From Clostridium_AW malenominatum (lineage in GTDB: Bacteria; Bacillota; Clostridia; Clostridiales; Clostridiaceae): a DNA stretch of 64,000 nt. Where the stretch lies: NCBI RefSeq assembly GCF_039521365.1, contig NZ_BAAACF010000012.1, forward strand, positions 62,001 to 126,000, written 5' to 3'. The translations under genes were made by a program, and so were the position numbers. Numbering within the stretch: the stretch's first letter is position 1; every line of letters starts with the position of its first letter. The notes under the pieces are model-generated. The model saw only the letters and a program-made list of their open reading frames with translations. It made no database searches and was not told the DNA's origin. Of the stretch, positions 23,403-30,903 are shown piece after piece.

Positions 23403-24065
23403 TTAAGCTCCCCCTTTCTTTATTTCTAGCAATATAGACTCTATTAAATCCTCTATGTTATTATATTGCTTGTATATCTTCTTTTTATATTTGTATTGTT
23501 TTACAACTCCCCGCCTATTTATCTTAGAAACATTAGCGGTAAGTATTATATACTTCTTTTTTACAATACAACTAATTATCTCATGAAATTTTATAACGCT
23601 TCTTAATGAATCCTTGGATATGTCTACCTTTTCAGTGGTTTCTTTAAGTTTTAAATAGGATATAAGTACCCCATATAAAAGATTATCTAGTTTTCCTGGT
23701 ATAACAGATATATCGCTACCTCTTCTGAAGTTATATTGATACATAGTATTTGAATTATCTATTGCATAAACAATATAACGTTTATTTAAACTTATTCTCC
23801 CTTTTATTAGAGTAAGCATACAGCATATTAGAAAAACAGAAATAATTATCCAAATATTTACTATGGTTATCTTTAATCTAACTTCATCTGGAAATTTATT
23901 ATAGTATATCAAAAAATCACTTATGATAACCTCTAAATATAAAGCACCAGTAAAAAACATTAATCCTATACTTAGCACAAACCAATCCTTAACCTTGTAT
24001 TTCTTAGCGGTTTCACTACTGTATTCATAATATTTAAGTTTAATATTTTTATTATTAATATCCAT
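23403..24065 (-). CDS. Two-helix membrane protein, unknown
   Basis: 220 residues. Two hydrophobic helices (about 29-53 and 68-88) are followed by a basic cytoplasmic-type domain of about 130 residues ending KKGGA. The pattern (two helices, then a PH-like beta-rich region with NKRYIVYAIDNSNTMYQY) recalls membrane proteins whose cytoplasmic part senses or scaffolds, but no family is certain. AAAGGGGG lies before the ATG. The next gene is coupled and encodes an outside-facing protein, so the two probably form one complex. Confidence 0.6.
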   Translation of the reverse strand: MDINNKNIKLKYYEYSSETAKKYKVKDWFVLSIGLMFFTGALYLEVIISDFLIYYNKFPDEVRLKITIVNIWIIISVFLICCMLTLIKGRISLNKRYIVYAIDNSNTMYQYNFRRGSDISVIPGKLDNLLYGVLISYLKLKETTEKVDISKDSLRSVIKFHEIISCIVKKKYIILTANVSKINRRGVVKQYKYKKKIYKQYNNIEDLIESILLEIKKGGA

Positions 24066-24340
24066 TTTATTACCCCCTTTATAATTTATTTATCCATAAT
24101 ACTTATATTACATTCTTATACAAATATATTGTACTATTTTCATTAATTAGTTTCAAATTTTGTATATGACAAATGGCCACCAACCTATTATAAATAATTA
24201 TTTAATGACATTTTTTAGTATTCTGGGCTTGGTAGGGATAAAAAATTTTTCATAAATAAATAAGGTTTAAATTATTTTGTAAATTAAAATAATCCTATGA
24301 TAAAATGTAATTAATATTTACCTTTAGGGGGAGTATAACT

Positions 24341-24928
24341 TTGGAAATAAAACAAAAAATTAAAAAACTGCCTTCTTCACCAGGAGTATATCTTATGAAA
24401 GATTCATTAGATAATATTATTTATGTAGGAAAATCTAAAAATCTAAGAAATAGAGTTGGATCCTATTTTATAAATTCTAAATCGCATTCTCCAAAGGTAA
24501 TAAAATTAGTAAAAAATCTTAAGGATTTTGACTATATTCTAACAGATACGGAGTTTGAAGCTTTATTGATTGAATGCAAATTAATTAAAGAAATTAAGCC
24601 AATATATAATAGGTAAATGAAAAGTCCCAAAGGTTATTGTTATATCAAAATAAAAGTGGACGATAAATATCCGGATATTGAAATCCATAACGAGCCTAAC
24701 AGTTCTGATGGAAATCTCTATTTTGGACCTTATACTAATAAAAATACGGTAGAAAAAGGTCTTTACGGCATAAAAGAACATAGTAAAATTTTGTGCACTA
24801 ATAGTTCTGGAAATGCTTCAGGCTGTCTAAAGTATTCTACGAACTTGTGTATTGGTATGTGCACAGCTAATCCTTCTGAAGAGGATTATTTTGCTTTAGT
24901 AGAACAGATGATATTTTTTTATTTATGA
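24341..24928 (+). pseudogene. UvrC-like GIY-YIG nuclease gene with in-frame TAA, truncated
   Basis: From TTG 24341 (AGGGGGAG upstream) the frame gives the GIY-YIG domain: LPSSPGVYLMKDSLDNIIYVGKSKNLRNRVGSYF, as in the N-terminus of UvrC. At 24614 a TAA interrupts KPIYNR, and the same frame continues at once with MKSPKGYCYIKIKVDDKYPDIEI, which matches the next part of UvrC-like proteins (TTA to TAA would explain it). The frame then runs to 24928 and stops long before the usual length. It is probably dead, though the 91-residue GIY-YIG domain could still be made. Confidence 0.82.
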
Positions 24929-24956
24929 TAGGCGAAGTATTTGTTGATTGTTCCAT
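24867..24956 (-). pseudogene. 5' stub of a lost minus-strand gene
   Basis: AAGGAGGT is spaced perfectly before an ATG at 24956, giving MEQSTNTSP and then residues that come from the antisense of the UvrC-like gene, ending at 24867 after 29 codons. The good translation signal in front of a meaningless short frame shows that a gene once continued here and was cut by the recombination that also truncated the UvrC-like gene. Confidence 0.6.
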
Positions 24957-24964
24957 TTTAATGA

Positions 24965-24991
24965 CCTCCTTAGGAGGCTAACATAGCCTCC
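24965..24991 (-). promoter_or_regulatory. Mutually exclusive hairpins over a ribosome site
   Basis: On the minus strand GGAGGCTA-TGT-TAGCCTCC (24973-24991) forms one hairpin. Its downstream arm CCTCC can instead pair with the following GGAGG (24965-24977), which is the ribosome site of the stub gene at 24956. One fold frees the site and the other hides it. A translational switch or attenuator is inferred. Confidence 0.5.
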
Positions 24992-25015
24992 ACAATTTAT
25001 TTGAAAGCTATGTTA

Positions 25016-25489
25016 TTAAATATAAGATACTTTTCTTTTCTTTTTCTTTGGAGGTGAAATTTCTTCTGGTTCATCAACGTCTTCAACAGAATCTTCATTT
25101 GAGTATTCTTCTATTTCAACATTTGTATTAGTACCATACTTAAAGACTCTATATACATTCAGATATGTTTTGTTATCGTCAAATTTATGAGTAATTTCGA
25201 TTTCTATTTGACAACCTACTATATCAAATAGATTAATATTATCGTTAAATTCACCTAAAGCTGCTTTTATAAGCATATAAAAACGAGAATATTCTTTTAT
25301 TTCTATTTTGAAAGGTTTTTTTAAAGTTTTTCCATCTTCGAATCCAAATGTGATTTGTACTTCGTCAAATTCCTTAGAAGTATTATTTGAACTATCTATC
25401 ACATTAATATTTTTTATAGTAACTGGATAAATTCCAGCATCTATTAATTTGTTATAGTTTTTTGGTTTTTTAAGAATATAATTTTTCAT
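25016..25489 (-). CDS. Hypothetical protein with acidic-basic tail, phage-like
   Basis: 157 residues: a beta-rich body (GIYPVTIKNINVIDSS...DEVQITFGFEDGKTLKKPFKIEI...FDIVGCQIEIEITHKFDDNKTYLNVYRVFKYG), an acidic linker, then PPKKKKRKVSYI. The body resembles DUF669-type phage single-strand-binding or recombination accessory proteins, but weakly. The basic tail looks like a viral nuclear-localisation signal, surely by chance in a bacterium, and could bind nucleic acid. AGGAGG precedes the ATG. It was probably first in an operon with the lost gene at 24956. Confidence 0.55.
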   Translation of the reverse strand: MKNYILKKPKNYNKLIDAGIYPVTIKNINVIDSSNNTSKEFDEVQITFGFEDGKTLKKPFKIEIKEYSRFYMLIKAALGEFNDNINLFDIVGCQIEIEITHKFDDNKTYLNVYRVFKYGTNTNVEIEEYSNEDSVEDVDEPEEISPPKKKKRKVSYI

Positions 25490-26159
25490 TTTGTTGCCTC
25501 CTATATAATTTATTAAAGCTGCAACTTTTATTTGCTTTTAGATAAGCTTATCGTCCTGCTATTATAGTATTATATTTAGGCTTTTTAAACCAATTTGATT
25601 TTAAGTGATTTATAATTGATACTCCAGGCCTTTCAGAGAGGGGTTACTGCCTAATAGCTTTCTGGATAAGTTATGAAATATTGACTATAGCAAATTAACA
25701 TGATATTATATAAAATTTCTCTTGATTACTATGTTTCTCTTTAATTTTCTTACATATAAATATATAAATCACATTTTTTTATGTTATTTCCTCAGTGATT
25801 TTCACATTACGATATTTATTAATTTTATTTAGGTTACTTACATTTAAGTGTTTTTTAACATTTTCACATTGAAATTATTTATAACAAGATTATAAATAAG
25901 AGAATGATATTAATACAGTAAAGTATTATATTAATATCATTGGGGAAATTTGCTAAGTTTTCTTTAATTACGAATTGAGGATTTTATTATGAAAAACAAG
26001 AAAAATAAAGAACTTTTATGGAGGGTTTTACCTCTATAAACTATGGAGGTAATATGCTTAAAGATAAATTTAATATTCTTATTTAAGGTTGAGTAGTATA
26101 AATTGGAATTTGTCACGCAGATTAGATTTCTTGATTATATGAAAGGGGGTATAGGATAA
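25490..26159. other. AT-rich intergenic region with one perfect hairpin
   Basis: No gene with start, ribosome site and recognisable product is seen. A perfect 12-bp hairpin AATGATATTAAT/ATTAATATCATT (25903-25914 with 25930-25941, 15-base loop) and a looser stem at 25632-25676 are the only structures. A 16-codon frame at 25990 and repeated GGAGG-type signals near 26020-26050 look like leftovers of translated DNA. Promoters for the genes to the right are probably here. Confidence 0.4.
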
Positions 26160-26474
26160 ATGAAAAAACGCCGCAAAAAATTATATCTTTCTCACGTTAA
26201 TAACACCAATCCAGACCCACAAAGGGAAGAACCCCAAGTTGTAGGGGATGCTCTAGCTTATATCTGCCCTGTCTGCTTTTGGGAAATTGATACTTTTATT
26301 CAGTCAGAAAAGGAGCCAAGCAACCCCAATTAGGGGTTGTCCTTATCCCAAGCGAGAAAAAACTATATAAAATGTGGTTCCACACTGCCTGAATTAAAGG
26401 TTTATTGCAGAAGCCCCAAAGAGTCTGAATTTGCAAAAAATGAACATAAAGGACTACTGATAAATTATATTTAA
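26160..26474 (+). pseudogene. CPCC cysteine-rich protein gene with in-frame TAG
   Basis: From ATG 26160 (GAAAGGGGGTAT upstream) 57 codons include YICPVCFWEIDTF, the second cysteine knuckle of CPCC-family proteins. A TAG at 26331-26333 follows NPN, and the same frame continues GLSLSQARKNYIKCGSTLP and ends KGLLINYI at 26474. The continuation matches the family's normal C-terminal half (sequence, G..LSQARxNY..G). A single C-to-T change in CAG would restore 104 residues. The first CPCC knuckle is also missing at the N-terminus. Confidence 0.8.
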
Positions 26475-26487
26475 GGAGATAATTGAT

Positions 26488-26704
26488 ATGAATAACTTAT
26501 TTGAAAAATATAAAAGTTTATCCGCTTGCCGCTAATTTTGAAGATTTAATGCGTTTAATTTTGGCTTGTGGTAGTGCCAATCCCGTTGAACAGATTGTAT
26601 GGATGGACAAGGAACGGTTTGAGAAGCATTTACAGGAAGAAAAGAAAATTCGGACTGAACAACAAAAAGAACTACTTAACCTCCTTGCTCATGAAGTGAA
26701 TTAA
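26488..26704 (+). pseudogene. Short SMI1/KNR4-like gene remnant with frameshift
   Basis: ATG 26488 has a good AAGGAG site but reads only MNNLFEKYKSLSACR and stops. One base less in the A-run at 26503-26507 gives MNNLFENIKVYPLAANFEDL, then ...ILACGSANPVEQIVWMDKERFEKHL to 26704. The latter resembles the C-terminal part of SMI1/KNR4-like or DUF-type immunity proteins (LACGxANxxEQ), so it is likely a frameshifted fragment. It directly follows the CPCC pseudogene, so the two were an operon. Confidence 0.55.
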
Positions 26705-26786
26705 ATATGCGGTGTTAAGAAATTATATATAATTAATGGATATATTGGTGTATAATTGTAATACATTGTTCATTAGGGTGGGATTC

Positions 26787-27044
26787 ATGATAATGATTTG
26801 GAACAAAAAAGAAGTTTTTGTAGGAAACTCTTTACAAAGATTTAACGAAGTCCGTTATAAACTTTCTTCAAATGGAATTAAGCATGAATATAAAATAGTC
26901 GATAGTACTAGTCCAAGTTATTTTGGTTCATCTAACCGAGCAAGAATGGGTACTTTTGATGTAAATATGGATTACACCAAGACATATTATATCTATGTGC
27001 ATAAGAATGATTATGATAATGCACAAGCATTATTAAGAAACTAA
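26787..27044 (+). CDS. DUF2007-like small protein
   Basis: 85 residues from ATG 26787 (AGGGTGGG upstream): MIMIWNKKEVFVGNSLQRFNEVRYKLSSNGIKHEYKIV...TKTYYIYVHKNDYDNAQALLRN. A ferredoxin-like alpha-beta pattern with closing helix DYDNAQALL fits DUF2007 (putative signal-transducing domain). It looks intact among decayed neighbours. Function is unknown. Confidence 0.65.
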   Translation: MIMIWNKKEVFVGNSLQRFNEVRYKLSSNGIKHEYKIVDSTSPSYFGSSNRARMGTFDVNMDYTKTYYIYVHKNDYDNAQALLRN

Positions 27045-27086
27045 TTAGATAGAGTGTAATTCATAAATCGAGGGGATAGTATTAAT

Positions 27087-27266
27087 ATGAAAAACAAACT
27101 TTATATTGCATATATTTTGGGTACAATCATTGGTTTTTTAATGTTTGCATTTAGTATTAACTATGTAGAATCTAAATCACTATTGATTATAGTTGGTATT
27201 GTGGGCATGTCAGTAATGATGTATTGCATTGCAAAAGTATTTAACTTTCAAAACCATAAATCATAA
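27087..27266 (+). CDS. 59-residue two-helix membrane peptide
   Basis: MKNKLYIAYILGTIIGFLMFAF... then SLLIIVGIVGMSVMMYCIAKVFNF: two hydrophobic helices joined by a short loop, ending NHKS. GAGGGG lies 11 bases before the ATG. It follows the DUF2007-like gene and is probably co-transcribed. I do not recognise it. Confidence 0.55.
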   Translation: MKNKLYIAYILGTIIGFLMFAFSINYVESKSLLIIVGIVGMSVMMYCIAKVFNFQNHKS

Positions 27267-27473
27267 TTTTTTATTTAATATAACAACTGACAAAACTAAT
27301 AATTTATCCAAACACCCCATTCAAACTAAATTGTGTATACTAGATAACTAAACAAATCTTATTCACATAACTTCCTTTAAATTTTGGAAGTTTTCCCAGT
27401 ATAAAAACAATCAAATTTAAAGTACTTCAAACACAAAAACGACAGGAAGTTAACCCCTATGGTTTTAGCCTAT

Positions 27474-27695
27474 TTATAAATTCATTTCATTTAATATCTC
27501 TTTAAGCTTCTTCAATTCCTCTACTGTAAAAGTAACACCCTTACCCATCTTCTTATGTTCAGCATCCCATTCTCTAATGTCATAATTTGGCTCTTTGTCA
27601 CTCCAGCTTATTAGGTTTAGTTCCTTCTTCCATCCTTTAGTTGATTCTGAAAGAGTTCCTAAAGTTTATTTAATTTCAAATTTTATGTCTGCCAT
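27474..27695 (-). pseudogene. PC4/YdbC-family gene with in-frame TAA at codon 10
   Basis: ATG 27695 with GGAGGAATAAATT upstream reads MADIKFEIK, then TAA, then in the same frame TLGTLSESTKGWKKELNLIS and on through DIREWDAEHKKMGKGVTF to a normal stop at 27474. This is the whole single-strand-DNA-binding YdbC/PC4 domain (73 codons). A single base change accounts for the stop. No alternative start with a ribosome site lies after the stop. Confidence 0.85.
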
Positions 27696-27942
27696 AATTT
27701 ATTCCTCCATACTTTTTCTAATTGTCTCTTGATCCATCTGCAACCTTATAAACACTAGAATTGTTTTATACACTTGGCTTCCCCTTTAAAAACTTGATAT
27801 AGTCATACCCAAGATATGTGTGGCATTTATACCTTATTAATTGTTTTTTATTTTTTCCTTCCATTTGCTGTGATACAATGTAATTATTATTACGTAATCA
27901 TAGTATAATTCATGAATAAATATTAGAAAGGAGGAGTTTAAT

Positions 27943-28203
27943 ATTAAAACTAACAGATTGAGTTCCATTTTATATATAATTGCTGCATTATTGGTTTTTA
28001 TCCCTACATCCATAGTTTTAGTTACTGAATTTACCTTCAGTTCATTTTTCAGCAAAATATTTCTTAGTGCAGCACTTACTTTAATTATAGTAGGTAAAAT
28101 ATTAACTATAATTAAAAAGAGTAAAAACGATAAGAGTATTCCAAAGGATGTTGGTATAATTATAGGGCTTTTGATTGTATTAGTATCGAAGCTTTTAAGA
28201 TAA
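27943..28203 (+). CDS. 86-residue membrane protein, apparent ATT start
   Basis: The frame encodes KTNRLSSILYIIAALLVFIPTSIVLV..., a short basic head and three hydrophobic helices. The only conventional start in frame is TTG at 27958, 23 bases from the ribosome site, whereas AAAGGAGG (27927-27934) is 8 bases from an in-frame ATT at 27943, the ideal distance. I therefore take ATT as the start. It lies 44 bases before the GreA-like gene and probably shares its transcript. Function is unknown. Confidence 0.6.
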   Translation: MKTNRLSSILYIIAALLVFIPTSIVLVTEFTFSSFFSKIFLSAALTLIIVGKILTIIKKSKNDKSIPKDVGIIIGLLIVLVSKLLR

Positions 28204-28247
28204 ATATTAGTTAAAAGTTAATATATTTTAATGGAGGTTTTACTATT

Positions 28248-28712
28248 ATGAATAATATGCTGACAGAAGAAAACATGAAGAAACTAACTGAAGAATTAGA
28301 ATATAGAATGACTGTAAAAAGAGCTGAAATAGCAAAGGAAAAATTAATAGCTGCAGCCCACGGTGATAGATCAGAAAATGCAGAATATAAGGAAGCTTGT
28401 GCAAATTATAGAGCAAATGATAATAGAATCCAATATTTATTAACTATGATTTCCACAGCAACTATAATAGATGATGAAAATAGTGACAAATCACTACTAG
28501 GAATTAATAGTAAAGCTAAAATTAAATTTATAGATGATGATTTTGAAACTGTTGTAACATTAGTAACTACTATGGATTTGGACCCTGAAAATATGCGTAT
28601 AAGTATAGAATCTGATTTAGGAAAGGCTTTATACGGTAAAAAAGTTGGAGATAAAGTTCAGGTAAATGCTCCCGAAGAGCAATATACAGTAGAAATATTA
28701 GAAGTATTATAA
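28248..28712 (+). CDS. GreA/GreB-family transcript cleavage factor
   Basis: 154 residues. The N-terminal coiled coil carries AHGDRSENAEYKEA at about 38-51, the GreA tip motif (usually DLSENAEY), with the acidic residues D40 and E43 that reach the polymerase active site. The C-terminal FKBP-like domain ends GKKVGDKVQVNAPEEQYTVEILEVL. It rescues backtracked RNA polymerase by stimulating RNA cleavage. It is probably a second copy, since the tip Leu is changed to Arg and the neighbourhood is accessory. GGAGG precedes the ATG. Confidence 0.85.
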   Translation: MNNMLTEENMKKLTEELEYRMTVKRAEIAKEKLIAAAHGDRSENAEYKEACANYRANDNRIQYLLTMISTATIIDDENSDKSLLGINSKAKIKFIDDDFETVVTLVTTMDLDPENMRISIESDLGKALYGKKVGDKVQVNAPEEQYTVEILEVL

Positions 28713-28759
28713 AAGAACATATAATACTTCTATATATTTTTCTATTATTTTTATTAATA

Positions 28760-28870
28760 CTATCCCCCCAACAATTTTTGAATTTCTAATTCTGCCAAGG
28801 CTCGATAATGACATTTTCCAATGGAAACCCTCTTTAACATACGCTTCACTTGGTGATTACGCCCCTCTTT
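28760..28870 (-). pseudogene. RsuA/RluF-type pseudouridine synthase C-terminal fragment
   Basis: The minus strand reads YKEGRNHQVKRMLKRVSIGK, then CHYRALAELEIQKLLGG and a stop at 28760. EGRNHQVKRM is the conserved motif near the C-terminus of RsuA/RluB/E/F enzymes. Only about 37 codons remain, with no catalytic Asp, so this is debris. Confidence 0.72.
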
Positions 28871-29070
28871 ATATCTTGATGTGAATTTGATTTTTATAAA
28901 GTTTGTACATCACATATATCCATAAAAGTACATAAATAATGGCAAAGTATATAGAATCTAAAACTGTTCCACACCAAGGTGTTATAAAATTAGCTGTTAT
29001 CCATCTATTAAGTAGAAGCGATTGTCCAGTCTTTTTATCTATTATAGGAATTCTCCATAAAGTTTTCCTT
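28869..29070 (-). pseudogene. Membrane acyltransferase-like C-terminal fragment
   Basis: The minus strand reads TGQSLLLNRWITANFITPW, then CGTVLDSIYFAIIYVLLWI and YVMYKLYKN, ending in TAA at 28869-28871. Such an ending (RWI..NF..PW.GT..DS.YFA..YV.LWIY.MY) is typical of multi-helix membrane proteins of the DUF5009/DUF1624 heparan-acetyltransferase-like kind. There is no N-terminal part or start. It abuts the pseudouridine synthase fragment and the reductase gene. Confidence 0.5.
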
Positions 29071-29092
29071 ATAATCTCTGAAAATGAGGTCT

Positions 29093-29638
29093 TTATATAC
29101 AGCTTCCTTCAGCTTTTCTTTTTGTATATTTTAAAATAGTGATACCATTCTCTAGGAAATACTCTTCTAGATGTAGCTTTATTGTTGGATTATTTTCTAA
29201 AAACAAAGGCCTTCCTTTGCCTAATATAATTGGGATAATTCCAATTATATATTCATCGATAATATTAGCTTTAATAAAGCTATCTATAAGCCCACCACCG
29301 CCAAAAAGGTATATGTCCTTACCCTCTTTCTCTTTTTCTTCCTGAATTATCTTACATATATCTCCACTAATAAAATGGAGATTGTCTTGATTTTGAATTT
29401 TTTGTGTTGTTGCTACATAAACTTTTTTATTTTTATAATCATTATGCATATTTTGGTCATAACATTTTTTACCCATAACTACTATATCTATACCTTCTAG
29501 AAATTTATCAAAACTGAATTTATCTTTAGTATTTAATTTGTCGTCTCCATCTCCAACTATCCAATCATACCCGCCATCTTCTGACGCTATATATCCGTCA
29601 AGACTTATTGCTAAATTTAAAATTATTTTTCTTTCCAT
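29093..29638 (-). CDS. RibD C-terminal / dihydrofolate-reductase-like protein
   Basis: 181 residues: NLAISLDGYIASEDGGYDWI at the start, then VVMGKKCYDQN and DIYLFGGGGLIDSFIKANIIDEY, the NADPH-binding pattern of RibD_C/DHFR-like reductases. GGAGGAG precedes the ATG. It is divergent from a WYL regulator, which probably controls it. The substrate is not riboflavin for certain, since stand-alone members of this family are common and uncharacterised. The last few residues (KAEGSCI) may be altered by the adjacent junction. Confidence 0.82.
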   Translation of the reverse strand: MERKIILNLAISLDGYIASEDGGYDWIVGDGDDKLNTKDKFSFDKFLEGIDIVVMGKKCYDQNMHNDYKNKKVYVATTQKIQNQDNLHFISGDICKIIQEEKEKEGKDIYLFGGGGLIDSFIKANIIDEYIIGIIPIILGKGRPLFLENNPTIKLHLEEYFLENGITILKYTKRKAEGSCI

Positions 29639-29670
29639 ATTAAACTCCTCCTTCTTATAGTTATTATTGT

Positions 29671-29717
29671 TTGATGCATAATTAATTATAAGTTATAATA
29701 GTTGACATCCTATGTCA
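29671..29717 (+). promoter_or_regulatory. WYL-regulator promoter with palindromic operator
   Basis: TTGATG (29671-29676), 17 bases, TATAAT (29694-29699) on the plus strand. TGACAT-CCT-ATGTCA (29703-29717), a perfect dyad, covers the expected start point. The regulator is the likely ligand of this site (inference). Confidence 0.7.
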
Positions 29718-29735
29718 TATAAAAGGAGGAAAATT

Positions 29736-30683
29736 GTGAGAGCAGACAGATTAATTTCTATACTAATACTATTGCAAATGAATAAAAAATTAACTGCTTC
29801 CGAATTATCAAAAAGGCTTGAGGTCTCTGTAAGAACTATTTACAGAGATATTGATACACTTAGCGGCATTGGAGTACCTATTGTTGCTGATAAAGGTATA
29901 AATGGCGGAATAAAGCTTCTAGGAGATTATAAAACATCCCTTACAGGTATAAGCAAAAACGAACTTTTATCTTTATTCATTCCAACTAGCGATAAAATTT
30001 TGGAGGATTTAGGTGTAGAAAATCTTAAATATTCTACAATACTTAAAATTTTAGGAAACTCTCCAACTAATGAAGTTAAAGAATTTGAAATTTTTCAAAA
30101 TTATATTTATATAGATATGTATACTTGGAACGAGACTAACACAATGGTAAATACAGAAATTCTTTCTGTATTACAAGATTCTATATGGAACTCAAAATCA
30201 TTAAAAATATTGTACAGAAAAATAGATGAAACAAAAGAAGTAGAGTTAAATCCACTTGGCTTGGTTTGCAAACGAGGTATTTGGTATTTAGTTGCTGTAA
30301 ACAATGAAATTATTAAAACATATAAAGTTACTTCTATTGAGTCTGCTTTTTTAATGGATTATACCTTTATTAGACCCTATGACTTTAATCTTAAAAGCTA
30401 CTGGAATATTTCTACTCATAATTTTAAAAATTCAATTCCTAAGAATACTTTTATTTTTAAAGTCAGACCCTATATTTTAAATCACATAAAAGAAAGACAA
30501 TTCATTACTATCAGTGAAACTATTGTTAAAGAAAATGAAATTTATCTTAAAATAAAATTTGATGCAATATGGCAAGGCATAGAATTCGCCTTTGGATATG
30601 GTAAGGATATTGAAATTATTAAACCTATTGAAGCTATCTCTGAAATTAAGAAAAAAGCATTGGAAGTGATTGATTTGTATTAA
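29736..30683 (+). CDS. YafY-type HTH-WYL transcriptional regulator
   Basis: 315 residues from GTG 29736, chosen because AAAGGAGGAAAATT is ideally spaced. The N-terminal winged helix is RADRLISILILLQMNKKLTASELSKRLEVSVRTIYRDIDTLSGIGVPIVADKGINGGIKL. The WYL domain (about 130-210) carries NPLGLVCKRGIWYLVAV, and a C-terminal WCX extension follows. WYL domains bind nucleotides or small ligands. It probably regulates itself and the divergent reductase gene. Confidence 0.9.
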   Translation: MRADRLISILILLQMNKKLTASELSKRLEVSVRTIYRDIDTLSGIGVPIVADKGINGGIKLLGDYKTSLTGISKNELLSLFIPTSDKILEDLGVENLKYSTILKILGNSPTNEVKEFEIFQNYIYIDMYTWNETNTMVNTEILSVLQDSIWNSKSLKILYRKIDETKEVELNPLGLVCKRGIWYLVAVNNEIIKTYKVTSIESAFLMDYTFIRPYDFNLKSYWNISTHNFKNSIPKNTFIFKVRPYILNHIKERQFITISETIVKENEIYLKIKFDAIWQGIEFAFGYGKDIEIIKPIEAISEIKKKALEVIDLY

Positions 30684-30695
30684 AACACTCTAAAA

Positions 30696-30814
30696 TAAGC
30701 CATTATAAGAAATATCTATAACATATATTTCTTATAATAGCTTACTATCTACTTAATAATTATAGAAGTTAAAAGCAAAGAAACAAGTGCTCCATCCTCG
30801 CAAGATTAGCACTT
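30696..30814. terminator. Two terminator-like hairpins between convergent genes
   Basis: Hairpin A: ATTATAAGAAATAT (30702-30715) pairs perfectly with ATATTTCTTATAAT (30725-30738), extended by TAAGC/GCTTA. Hairpin B: AAGTGCT (30785-30791) with AGCACTT (30808-30814), extended on the minus strand by GAAA/TTTC. A ends the WYL gene and B the convergent GNAT gene. Confidence 0.65.
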
Positions 30815-30903
30815 CTTTCTATAGCTACTGTAAGTTTATCACCAATATAAACCATAAAATTTGAACAAATTATATTCATTTAGTTATACTATAATTTATA
30901 TTA

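Noticed and set aside
25016..25489. True nuclear-localisation signal (PKKKKRKV-like) as evidence of a eukaryotic-cell effector
   Set aside because: A single basic stretch arises easily in AT-rich Lys codons, and the protein has no secretion signal; a nucleic-acid-binding tail is simpler.
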